Source of the DNA: Candidatus Nitrosopumilus sp.
Lineage (GTDB): Archaea > Thermoproteota > Nitrososphaeria > Nitrososphaerales > Nitrosopumilaceae
Direction: 5' to 3'
Assembly: GCA_029861085.1 (NCBI GenBank)
Contig: JAOUAE010000096.1
Span: 1-5,322 of the forward strand
DNA length: 5,322 bases
The translations under genes and the position numbers were made by a program. Below, piece by piece: positions 1 to 5,322 of the stretch; the first letter of the stretch is position 1, and each line of letters begins with the position of its first letter. The notes under the pieces were generated by a model. The model had not been told where the DNA came from and searched no databases. It saw only the letters and a list, made by a program, of their open reading frames with translations.

Positions 1-592
1 CAACAATATAGGTATCATCAGATTTTTTATGTCCTAAAACCATCGGACGGAATCCTTTTGGATCACGTGCAGCATAAACAGAGTTATCATCAGAAATAAA
101 CGTAAAACAGTAAGAGCCAACCATTTCGTTTTTAAGAATTGAGAGTGCTTTTCCCATTTGCCCATTTTCAGATATTAGTGAGACCAGTCTTTGCGCTGCA
201 ACAAGTGTGTCACTGGCATTTTGTGGAGTAAACGAACAACCTCCAACCAGATTTGATAATTCTTGAACATTTGCAATAGTTCCATTATGAGCAATGCAGA
301 GATCCTTTACTTTGAGGGGTTGTGCATTTTCTAACGTACTTTTACCCATGGTGGAATAACGTACATGTCCAATCACTGCAGAGGAGGCATATTCTTCGGC
401 AATTTTTTTAAATTCAGATGATGCAGATGAAACCAGTCCCAATTTCTTTAGGGGAGGTTTATTTGGAATTGCAAGTCCCCATGCCTCTTGACCTCGATGT
501 TGAAGTGCCCTTAGCGCATCAATTACCATTGGAACAACATTAGTTCCACTAAGACTGTAAATTCCAACAACGCCGCAATTTTCCTTAACCAA
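1..592 (-). CDS. purF: Amidophosphoribosyltransferase (glutamine PRPP amidotransferase), N-terminal part, cut by window edge
   Basis: PurF moves ammonia from glutamine onto PRPP to give 5-phosphoribosylamine, the first committed step of purine synthesis in the cytoplasm. Only the first 197 codons lie in the window, covering most of the N-terminal nucleophile (class II) glutaminase domain; the PRPP-binding domain lies beyond base 1. Visible motifs, numbered from the TTG start: the nucleophile Cys6 in ENCGVVGIY, ALQHRGQEAWG (29-39), GHVRYST (75-81), AHNGTIAN (101-108), SDT (127-129) and ARDPKGFRP (175-183). The frame is unbroken. TTG at 592 is chosen because a TGA closes the frame 11 codons upstream and no ATG or GTG lies between; the only other option is a rare ATA at 598. 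Cys6 must be exposed by removing a short propeptide, as known for Bacillus PurF. Trp38 is odd, since PurF proteins usually have a small residue there. The family call is very secure; the exact start is not. Confidence 0.95.
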   Translation of the reverse strand, partial: MVKENCGVVGIYSLSGTNVVPMVIDALRALQHRGQEAWGLAIPNKPPLKKLGLVSSASSEFKKIAEEYASSAVIGHVRYSTMGKSTLENAQPLKVKDLCIAHNGTIANVQELSNLVGGCSFTPQNASDTLVAAQRLVSLISENGQMGKALSILKNEMVGSYCFTFISDDNSVYAARDPKGFRPMVLGHKKSDDTYIV

Positions 593-869
593 TTCTATGC
601 TCGCTCCTTGAACGTGCGTAAATCATTAGTCGCAAACCAGATACTGAAAAGCCAGTAATCAACGAATTGGGTAATATTTCTCACAATAAAAACGCTAATC
701 AATCTAAGCGATCAGATTTTAGTGTTAATTGTACACTCATGAATGCATTTTATGCCTTTATCATGAATCTTTTTCCAGGCATTCCAAAAATGCTCAATTT
801 TAATTTCATATCGGGTTTCTTTTTTAGGGATTCTAATTTTTTGAAAAATTTCTTACACTTGTAGAGGGG
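593..869. other. Intergenic region upstream of purF; no convincing gene
   Basis: This 277-base gap separates the purF start from the stop of the 870-1256 gene. On the minus strand it holds an AT-rich AAATATTA at 672-679 that could be a TATA-like box giving a leader of roughly 55 bases, and the AAGGAG at 604-609. A 13-codon ATG-started reading frame (585-626) overlaps the purF start in another frame. A plus-strand TTG-started open frame (667-864) has no recognisable motifs and a composition expected of AT-rich noncoding DNA, so I do not call it. I found no tRNA-like cloverleaf. Confidence 0.5.
604..609 (-). promoter_or_regulatory. Candidate Shine-Dalgarno AAGGAG ahead of purF
   Basis: AAGGAG on the minus strand lies 11 bases before the TTG at 592 and 5 bases before the ATA at 598. 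It matches the anti-SD consensus well. The spacing to TTG is longer than ideal while that to ATA is ideal, so it supports initiation here without settling which codon is used. Confidence 0.45.
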
Positions 870-1256
870 TCAGTTAATCAAAATATTCTCAAATAATTTC
901 ACGGTTTCTTCTACAATTCTTTCCACATCTGCATTTCGCTCAGCTGACATCAAAATGACATATTTCTGTAGAGGTATGGTGATCATGCAAACTTTTTTCC
1001 TTTTGGATATCAGATAATCAACTTCTCCCAATGACTCATCAAGATCTTTTGTAAGGACAAATCCCAATACATGCTGTATACACATCTTGTGTTCTTCATC
1101 ATCCACTAATCTTACAAGTCCTTCTTTGTATCCCCCTGCAACCTGTCTGCCCATACTGTCAATAATTCCAAGAAAACGTATGTTATGATCTTGCAACATC
1201 TTCTTAGATTTCTCTTCCAAGTTTGCAATTTCATCAGATTTAAAATTATGACTCAT
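870..1256 (-). CDS. Hypothetical 128-residue protein, possibly Roadblock/LC7-like fold (DUF6659-like)
   Basis: Function unknown. The protein is soluble, with no signal peptide or membrane segment. Residues 1-24 look like a charged helix, followed by a strand pair FLGIIDSMGRQVAGG (28-42), a central helical or charged region (45-75) with two Cys (59 and 90 region), a hydrophobic hairpin VCMITIPLQKYVILMSA (about 89-105), and a C-terminal helix (108-126) ending FENILIN. The strand-helix-strand order and the IDSMGRQVAG stretch resemble Roadblock/LC7 domains, which bind and regulate small GTPases. From memory it resembles the archaeal DUF6659 family common in Thaumarchaeota; this is recall, not a search result. 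The ATG at 1256 is supported by a TATA-like box about 28 bases upstream, implying a leaderless mRNA. It is probably transcribed alone. The coding call is strong; the functional idea is weak. Confidence 0.85.
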   Translation of the reverse strand: MSHNFKSDEIANLEEKSKKMLQDHNIRFLGIIDSMGRQVAGGYKEGLVRLVDDEEHKMCIQHVLGFVLTKDLDESLGEVDYLISKRKKVCMITIPLQKYVILMSAERNADVERIVEETVKLFENILIN

Positions 1257-1257
1257 G

Positions 1258-1275
1258 TATCGTCACTGAACGATA
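1258..1275. repeat. Perfect inverted repeat between TATA box and start codon of the 870-1256 gene
   Basis: The minus strand reads TATCGT-TCAGTG-ACGATA: two exact 6-base arms around a 6-base spacer. It begins one base before the ATG at 1256 and ends just short of the TATA-like box at 1281-1289, so it covers the expected transcription start. That position suits an operator for a dimeric repressor. An RNA hairpin is less likely if the transcript is leaderless. A 6-base arm pair can also arise by chance in AT-rich DNA. Confidence 0.4.
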
Positions 1276-1280
1276 TCCTG

Positions 1281-1289
1281 ATAAAAGTT
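1281..1289 (-). promoter_or_regulatory. Candidate archaeal TATA box for the 870-1256 gene
   Basis: AACTTTTAT on the minus strand is centred about 28 bases before the ATG at 1256, the distance expected of an archaeal TATA box driving a leaderless or nearly leaderless transcript. Confidence 0.5.
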
Positions 1290-1478
1290 AATTGCTCAGA
1301 TCATAGACTTGAAAAAATATCATGGCGTACTGACAACATCCAAATAAATTTCAGGTCAGGATGATCTTTTTAGTATTGTTGAGGTCAAAAGAATACAAGT
1401 TATTGTGCATAATAGAATCTCAAATTTGTTTAATCAATAATTAAATCAACAGATAATATTACATTATGATTTGTTCAC

Positions 1479-1501
1479 AAAAACCTTGTATGTGGCAAAA
1501 A
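1479..1501 (-). terminator. Candidate archaeal T-tract terminator after the small Cys ORF
   Basis: Directly after the TAA at 1504-1506 the minus strand has a run of five T (1497-1501) and a second run of five T (1479-1483). Archaeal RNA polymerase terminates at such U-rich stretches without needing a hairpin. The evidence is position and composition only. Confidence 0.3.
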
Positions 1502-1503
1502 TT

Positions 1504-1599
1504 TTAGTCTTTTTTGTCACAGTTGGAATAATTGTCTGAAATGTATTTACAAAATACACCGTCTAGCAATTTAAAGAACGGACATTTTCCATCATACAT
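1504..1599 (-). CDS. Candidate small four-cysteine protein (31 residues from ATG)
   Basis: Function unknown. From the ATG at 1599 the frame reads MYDGKCPFFKLL, then DGVFCKYISDNYSNCDKKD, then TAA. The open frame continues 7 codons upstream, to 1620, and includes another Cys (QCLRNQV) before a TAG. The spacing C-x10-C-x10-C-x9-C over the whole open frame is regular, and aromatic and charged residues flank each Cys as in small metal-binding or disulfide proteins. A TATA-like TACTTTTTAG at 1621-1630 is centred about 26 bases before the ATG, fitting a leaderless start, and T-tracts follow the stop. Only three Cys remain if the ATG start is right, and the in-frame upstream Cys hints that the true N-terminus is longer or that the gene has decayed. 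Read by eye only; no homolog is claimed. Confidence 0.4.
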   Translation of the reverse strand: MYDGKCPFFKLLDGVFCKYISDNYSNCDKKD

Positions 1600-1648
1600 G
1601 ACTTGGTTACGTAAGCATTGCTAAAAAGTAATTAGATACTCATTTTTC

Positions 1649-1656
1649 AAAAAAAA
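1649..1656 (-). terminator. Candidate T8 terminator downstream of the winged-helix gene
   Basis: A run of eight T on the minus strand lies about 115 bases after the TAA of the 1770-2222 gene and before the small Cys ORF. Its length makes it the strongest T-tract in this interval. The same homopolymer is also a plausible site for frameshift mutation. Confidence 0.35.
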
Positions 1657-1769
1657 CCCCATTACAATTCCAGTTTAAACAAATTGGTGGGAATGTCCTT
1701 TTCATATTGCGAATTTTCTCGGATAGCAAATAATGATTTTGATGGTTTTGGTTTAATGTGAAACACGGT

Positions 1770-2222
1770 TTAGGAATTTGCATCATCGTTATACGATTTT
1801 CCTTTTTCAGATAAAATGAAGTATAACTTAAAGCCCTGAGAGTGCCCGTCAATGAGATTGCGCTCCTTTCTCAAATATTCAATTCCCCTCACAGACTCCA
1901 TCAGGGATTTATTGGTGATTCGCCGTATTTCATTGCTAGTATACATTTCAGGATTAACCAGCTTAATCAAATTAAAAATCTGCTCATGTATTTCCCCATT
2001 CCAGATTAAATCACTGCCTTTTTTCTTAATTGTGTAACTGGCGTCATCATCAGATTTTCCCCGGGTTTCAATCATCTCATGCTCTTCTAAGAATCGAAGT
2101 TTTTCTTTTAGTTCGTCATTGATTGTTAATCTTTTATTGTTCTTGATCATGTCTGGAATTCTCAAAGCATTTGGTGTTGATTGTTTTAGAGTCCATAAAA
2201 TTTCTACATCTAATTTATCCAT
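1770..2222 (-). CDS. Putative transcription regulator with two winged-helix domains
   Basis: The 150-residue protein reads as two tandem winged-helix units. Unit one (about 1-74) begins MDKLDVEILWTLKQ, has a recognition-helix-like region around residues 33-52 (INDELKEKLRFLEEHEMIETRG) and a wing ending in ASYTIKKKGSDLI. Unit two (about 77-144) repeats the pattern: EIHEQIFNLIKLV, a turn with TSNEIRRITN (95-104), SVRGIEYLRKERNLIDGH and a wing KLYFILSEKGKSY. The recurring 'LxxLxExxMI' then 'x(T/L)xKG' layout is typical of archaeal MarR/PadR-like wHTH proteins. DNA binding is therefore likely, but target and ligand are unknown. It has no membrane segment. The ATG at 2222 is preceded by a TATA-like box about 25 bases upstream. 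It lies downstream of purL on the same strand but with a separate promoter, so a role in purine regulation would be conjecture. Confidence 0.8.
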   Translation of the reverse strand: MDKLDVEILWTLKQSTPNALRIPDMIKNNKRLTINDELKEKLRFLEEHEMIETRGKSDDDASYTIKKKGSDLIWNGEIHEQIFNLIKLVNPEMYTSNEIRRITNKSLMESVRGIEYLRKERNLIDGHSQGFKLYFILSEKGKSYNDDANS

Positions 2223-2243
2223 GTGTTTTTTTCGAGGTTCATG

Positions 2244-2250
2244 AATATTT
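2244..2250 (-). promoter_or_regulatory. Candidate archaeal TATA box for the winged-helix regulator
   Basis: AAATATT on the minus strand is centred 25 bases before the ATG at 2222. This predicts a leaderless transcript and suggests the regulator is not only a read-through product of purL. Confidence 0.45.
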
Positions 2251-2340
2251 GATTATCGGATTACATTGTTTTGTGAAATTTTGTTTAACCTAGTTTAGAA
2301 ATCTCTTCATCGTCAATCCAGTGTAATCCCAAGGATTGCC

Positions 2341-4506
2341 TTAACCGTTAAGCACCAAATCCCTTAACAAGTTTGACCAGGTTTTTTGTGCCTTGTCAAC
2401 TCTCAAATTTATGACAGGTTGTGTCCCATTTGTGAATTGTATTTTATCACCACCAAACTGACCAATTTGTTTAAATGAAACTTTGCCCTTTTTGAGAAGG
2501 CTTTCAACCTGTTTGAGATTTTTCTTTTCAAATACCAAAAGATATCGAGAATGACTCTCAGAAAATAAGATTCTGTCAACGGCCAATTTCTCACCAGGTA
2601 CTTTTTCCAATGAAACTTTGCATCCCATTTCATTTGTCATGCATAATTCAGATACTGCAATTGCCAATCCGCCCTTTGAGCAATCATGAACAGATTTAAC
2701 AAGATTATTTTCAATAATATTCAAAACAGACTTCATATTCTTTCTGGAATTTTCAAAGTTAACGGTAGGGCATTTTCCGCCTACAAATTTATGAACATAT
2801 TCAAAGAATTCAGAACCACCCAATTCATCTTTTGTATCGCCAACAATGACAAGGCAGTCATTTTGTGAAATTTTTTGAGGGATGGATGGTTTTTTGTCAA
2901 TTAATCCCAAAACTCCAATGACAGGAGTTGGTTTTATTGGGCCTGCAGGAGTTTCATTGTACAAACTCACCTTGCCTCCCACACAAGGGATTTCAAAATA
3001 CTGAGCAAAATCAGTCAATCCCTTTAAAGATTCTAAAAATGTCCAAAATATTTCAGGGTCATTAGGATTTCCAAATTGAAGATGATCAAGCATTCCAATT
3101 GGTTTTGCCCCAGTACAAACAACATTTCTACATGCCTCTTCAAAACAACCAATTGCCCCCTCACGAGGATTAATGTAACATTGTTTAGGATTGCCATCAA
3201 TTTTGGCAGAAAGGTATCGCCCATTATCTAATCGTAAAACAGATGCATCGCCTCCAGGTTTTACAACAGTTCGAATTCCAACCTCATGATCATATTGTCC
3301 ATAAACCCAAATCTTGCTTGCAATGTTTGGCGAAGCAAGTAATTTCATCAAAATTTTGGAATAATCAGATATTGGTTTTAATTTCTTTTCAGTTTCAATT
3401 GTTTTCAAGTATGCAGGTTTTGTTGAAGGCAAATCAAGCAAAGTTGCATTTGCTACAACATCAGTCGGGAGATCAGCAACCGTTTTTTTATCTTTTTTAA
3501 TATGCATTTGATTATCAAATTTTACATGACCAATTACAGAGCACCCGATACTGAATTTTTTACAAATTTTTTCTAGCTTTTTTAGCTTAGTTTCACTTGT
3601 AATAATCAACATTCTTTCTTGAGATTCTGAGATCATAATTTCTTCAGGATTCATATCGGATTCGCGAGTGTGAACTTTGTCAACATCCATTTCGATTCCA
3701 ATTTCCAAGGCATCTGCAGTTTCTGAAATTGCACAAGATAATCCACCACCTCCAAGATCTTTCATGGCGTGAATTAGTTTGTCATTTCTAGCCTCCAAAA
3801 CAGCCTCAATAATCAATTTTTCAATGAAAGGATCAGGGATTTGAACTGCAGAACGGTCTTCTGATTCTAATGAATCAGATGCAAACTGAGAACCACCAAT
3901 TCCATCCCTCCCAGTAGAACCCCCCATCAATACAACCAAATCGCCCTTTTTGGCATGGTTTTTTATCAAATTTTCTTTTTTTCCAAATCCTAATGCTGCA
4001 ACATCAACTAGAGCATAATTTTGATAACATTCATCAAACTCAACTTCACCTCCAATAGTTGGAATTCCTAAACAATTTCCATAATCAGCAATTCCAGTTA
4101 CTGCATTTTTGAAAAGCCACCTAGCTTGTAGATCTTTTTCAATATCCCCAAATCTCAATCCATCAAAAATTGCAATAGGTCTTGTCCCAGCTGATAAAAT
4201 ATCCCTAATTACTCCACCAACGCCGGTTGCTGCACCACCATAAGGTTCTACAGCTGATGGATGATTATGACTTTCAATATGTGCAGTGACAACATAACCA
4301 TCACCAACATCCAAGACACCAGAATCATATCCCTTCTCATTAATTATGAGTGGACCTTTCATGGGTAACATTTTGAGATGTTTTTTTGAAGATTTGTAAG
4401 AACAGTGTTCTGACCACTCAGCAGCTACAATCTGTAATTCAGTAGAAGTTGGATCTCTGCCAATTTTGGATTTTAGCTCAGATAGCTCTTGCTCTTCCAG
4501 ACTCAA
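2341..4506 (-). CDS. purL: Phosphoribosylformylglycinamidine synthase, large (synthase) subunit
   Basis: PurL uses ATP and ammonia delivered by PurQ to convert FGAR into FGAM in the cytoplasm. At 721 residues it is the short form found in Bacillus, Thermotoga and archaea, which works with separate PurQ and PurS, not the roughly 1300-residue fused enzyme. The two AIRS-like halves are both visible. The N half has EHCSYKSSKKHLKMLP (33-48, His34), AHIESHNHPSAVEPYGG (75-91), GSTGRDGIGGSQFAS (196-210), KDLGGGGLSCAISE (249-262) and SESQERML (293-300). The C half has YDHEVGIRT (405-413), NPREGAIGCFEEACRNV (446-462), LDHLQFGNP (473-481), CVGGKVSLYNE (508-518) and VHDCSKGGLAIAVSE (606-620). It starts at TTG 4506: a TAA immediately precedes it in frame, and EHCSY requires the N-terminus to be close by. 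The TTG overlaps the purQ stop, so translation is probably coupled. Confidence 0.97.
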   Translation of the reverse strand: MSLEEQELSELKSKIGRDPTSTELQIVAAEWSEHCSYKSSKKHLKMLPMKGPLIINEKGYDSGVLDVGDGYVVTAHIESHNHPSAVEPYGGAATGVGGVIRDILSAGTRPIAIFDGLRFGDIEKDLQARWLFKNAVTGIADYGNCLGIPTIGGEVEFDECYQNYALVDVAALGFGKKENLIKNHAKKGDLVVLMGGSTGRDGIGGSQFASDSLESEDRSAVQIPDPFIEKLIIEAVLEARNDKLIHAMKDLGGGGLSCAISETADALEIGIEMDVDKVHTRESDMNPEEIMISESQERMLIITSETKLKKLEKICKKFSIGCSVIGHVKFDNQMHIKKDKKTVADLPTDVVANATLLDLPSTKPAYLKTIETEKKLKPISDYSKILMKLLASPNIASKIWVYGQYDHEVGIRTVVKPGGDASVLRLDNGRYLSAKIDGNPKQCYINPREGAIGCFEEACRNVVCTGAKPIGMLDHLQFGNPNDPEIFWTFLESLKGLTDFAQYFEIPCVGGKVSLYNETPAGPIKPTPVIGVLGLIDKKPSIPQKISQNDCLVIVGDTKDELGGSEFFEYVHKFVGGKCPTVNFENSRKNMKSVLNIIENNLVKSVHDCSKGGLAIAVSELCMTNEMGCKVSLEKVPGEKLAVDRILFSESHSRYLLVFEKKNLKQVESLLKKGKVSFKQIGQFGGDKIQFTNGTQPVINLRVDKAQKTWSNLLRDLVLNG

Positions 4507-5183
4507 TTACCAACACCCATTTTTGTCAATAGAGATTCAAAAATAAGAGAAGATGGTTTGTTATCAACCGGATTAATTTCAGATTCAACTGCCCTTTCTG
4601 GATGAGGCATCATGCCCACAACATTTCCATCTTCATTACACACACCAGCAATTCTATTTGACGAACCATTTACAATCTCACTATATCTAAAAACAATCTG
4701 ATTTTTCTTCTTTAACTTTTTCAAAGTATTATCATCAGCATAATATCGACCCTCGCCATTTGCAATAGGTATTGGAATTTTTGCATTTAGTTTAAACTGA
4801 TTTGTAAACGGCGTTTCATTATTCTCAACAATCAGATTAGTCCACTCACACATAAAATTAAGAGATTCATTTTTGAGTAAAACACCTGGAAGTAAACCAG
4901 ACTCTACAAGAATTTGAAATCCATTACATACACCTAAAACAGGAATTCCTTTTTCTGCTATTTTTTGTACATCTTTAATGATAGGACTATTAGCCGCAAT
5001 CACACCAGCTCTGAGCCGATCTCCATAAGAAAAGCCTCCAGGAAGAATCACAGCATCAATATTTTTTGGCAGTTCTTTTTCATGCCAATAGTATTGTGCA
5101 TCTAGATTAAAAACATCAGTAAGTACATGATACATGTCACGATCACAATTACTACCAGGAAAAACAATTACCGCAACTTTCAT
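4503..5183 (-). CDS. purQ: Phosphoribosylformylglycinamidine synthase, glutaminase subunit
   Basis: PurQ hydrolyses glutamine and passes ammonia to PurL in the FGAM synthase complex. The 226-residue protein is a complete class I (triad) glutamine amidotransferase of normal length for the family. It has VIVFPGSNCDRD (5-16), the oxyanion region ILPGGFSYGDRLRAG (46-60), the nucleophile elbow GVCNGFQ (84-90, Cys86), IPIANGEGRY (138-147) and the catalytic His-Glu in MMPHPERA (191-198, His194 and Glu196). All triad residues are present. It starts at ATG 5183, with MKVAVIVFPG fitting the first beta strand. A TATA-like box lies about 25 bases upstream, and a weak AAGG sits 5 bases before the ATG. It is first in a two-gene operon with purL, overlapping by TTGA. 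purS is not found between purQ and the divergent gene. Confidence 0.97.
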   Translation of the reverse strand: MKVAVIVFPGSNCDRDMYHVLTDVFNLDAQYYWHEKELPKNIDAVILPGGFSYGDRLRAGVIAANSPIIKDVQKIAEKGIPVLGVCNGFQILVESGLLPGVLLKNESLNFMCEWTNLIVENNETPFTNQFKLNAKIPIPIANGEGRYYADDNTLKKLKKKNQIVFRYSEIVNGSSNRIAGVCNEDGNVVGMMPHPERAVESEINPVDNKPSSLIFESLLTKMGVGN

Positions 5184-5203
5184 GATTGCCTTGAGATTCA
5201 GAG

Positions 5204-5211
5204 ATATTTAA
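5204..5211 (-). promoter_or_regulatory. Candidate archaeal TATA box for purQ-purL
   Basis: TTAAATAT on the minus strand is centred about 24-25 bases before the purQ ATG, giving a leaderless or nearly leaderless purQL mRNA. It shares a 78-base spacer with the divergent CBS-gene promoter. Confidence 0.55.
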
Positions 5212-5230
5212 TTTGAATCTAGTCAGAGTA

Positions 5231-5239
5231 AATTTTTAT
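5231..5239 (+). promoter_or_regulatory. Candidate archaeal TATA box for the CBS-domain gene
   Basis: AATTTTTAT is centred about 27 bases before the ATG at 5262, again the spacing of a leaderless archaeal transcript. It lies back to back with the purQ box, about 20 bases away. Confidence 0.5.
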
Positions 5240-5261
5240 GTAAAGAAATCACTTGATCGCT

Positions 5262-5322
5262 ATGACTCAAGTTAGAGACATTATGCAAAAAAATGTTATT
5301 ACCATAGATCATGATAAAACAG
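5262..5322 (+). CDS. CBS-domain protein, N-terminus only (cut by window edge)
   Basis: Only 20 codons are visible, reading MTQVRDIMQKN then VITIDHDKT. This matches the opening of a CBS domain: a 'V(R/K)DIM' helix, then a strand 'V(I/V)TI' and an acidic turn before a 'T'. CBS pairs bind adenine nucleotides such as AMP, ATP or SAM and serve as energy sensors; archaea carry many short CBS-only proteins. What follows the first motif is outside the window, so the full architecture (CBS-only, or fused to a channel, regulator or enzyme) is unknown. The ATG is supported by a TATA-like box 27 bases upstream and by an in-frame TAA upstream. It diverges from purQ. Confidence 0.75.
   Translation, partial: MTQVRDIMQKNVITIDHDKT

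Larger units (their letters stand above)
1276..1503. other. Gene-free intergenic stretch, AT-rich
   Basis: Both strands were scanned and no credible coding frame was seen; stops are dense in all six frames. It holds the promoter of the 870-1256 gene at its left end, two T-tracts following the small ORF at its right end, and a short AT-only inverted repeat (1429-1445, TTTAAT and ATTAAA around five bases) that may be chance. Confidence 0.5.

Noticed and set aside
603..660. Possible tRNA or C/D-box RNA suggested by a GTTCAAGG-like T-loop and a short TGCG/CGCA pairing
   Set aside because: No acceptor, D or anticodon stems can be paired, and C and D boxes are not both present in the right arrangement.
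667..864. 65-codon plus-strand open frame with TTG start
   Set aside because: No motif, no RBS, Asn/Phe/Leu-heavy composition typical of AT-rich noncoding DNA, and it lies opposite the purF upstream region.
1429..1445. AT-only inverted repeat TTTAAT-N5-ATTAAA
   Set aside because: Low complexity and expected by chance in such AT-rich DNA; no promoter or gene lies at the right distance.
1706..1852. Upstream part of the minus-strand open frame 1640-1852
   Set aside because: It overlaps the end of the winged-helix gene in another frame, and that overlapping part is its shadow; only the tail from 1705 is discussed as a finding.
1852..2037. Plus-strand 61-codon frame
   Set aside because: Antisense shadow of the winged-helix gene.
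2409..3500. Several 60-85 codon frames on both strands inside purL
   Set aside because: All lie within the unbroken, motif-rich purL frame and show no motifs of their own.

Overview
The window looks like an AT-rich archaeal chromosome segment. The best guess is an ammonia-oxidising Nitrososphaerota (Thaumarchaeota) relative of Nitrosopumilus. The basis is the style of the purine proteins, a short hypothetical resembling a family I associate with Thaumarchaeota, and gene starts that sit about 25-28 bases after TATA-like boxes with little or no 5' leader. This taxonomic call is inference from reading, not from a search.

Everything except the last 61 bases is encoded on the minus strand. From right to left (the direction of transcription): purQ (4503-5183) and purL (2341-4506) overlap by four bases (TTGA) and form a translationally coupled pair for step 4 of de novo purine synthesis. 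A two-domain winged-helix regulator follows (1770-2222) with its own TATA-like box. Next is an approximately 510-base gene-poor stretch that holds a candidate 31-residue four-cysteine protein (1504-1599). Then comes a 128-residue hypothetical with a possible Roadblock-like fold (870-1256), whose start is preceded by a TATA-like box and a perfect inverted repeat. Last is the N-terminal glutaminase half of purF (592 down to base 1, cut by the window edge), which catalyses the first committed step of the purine pathway. On the plus strand, a CBS-domain protein begins at 5262 and runs off the right edge. It diverges from purQ across a 78-base spacer carrying one TATA-like box for each direction.

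The core theme is purine synthesis: PurF makes phosphoribosylamine, and PurL with PurQ converts FGAR to FGAM. The third subunit normally needed by this short PurL, PurS, is not next to purQ or purL here. No mobile element, CRISPR array, tRNA or rRNA was recognised. I see no clear-cut new system. The best leads are the small Cys protein, the palindrome at the 870-1256 promoter, and the unusual start region and an unusual tryptophan in PurF.
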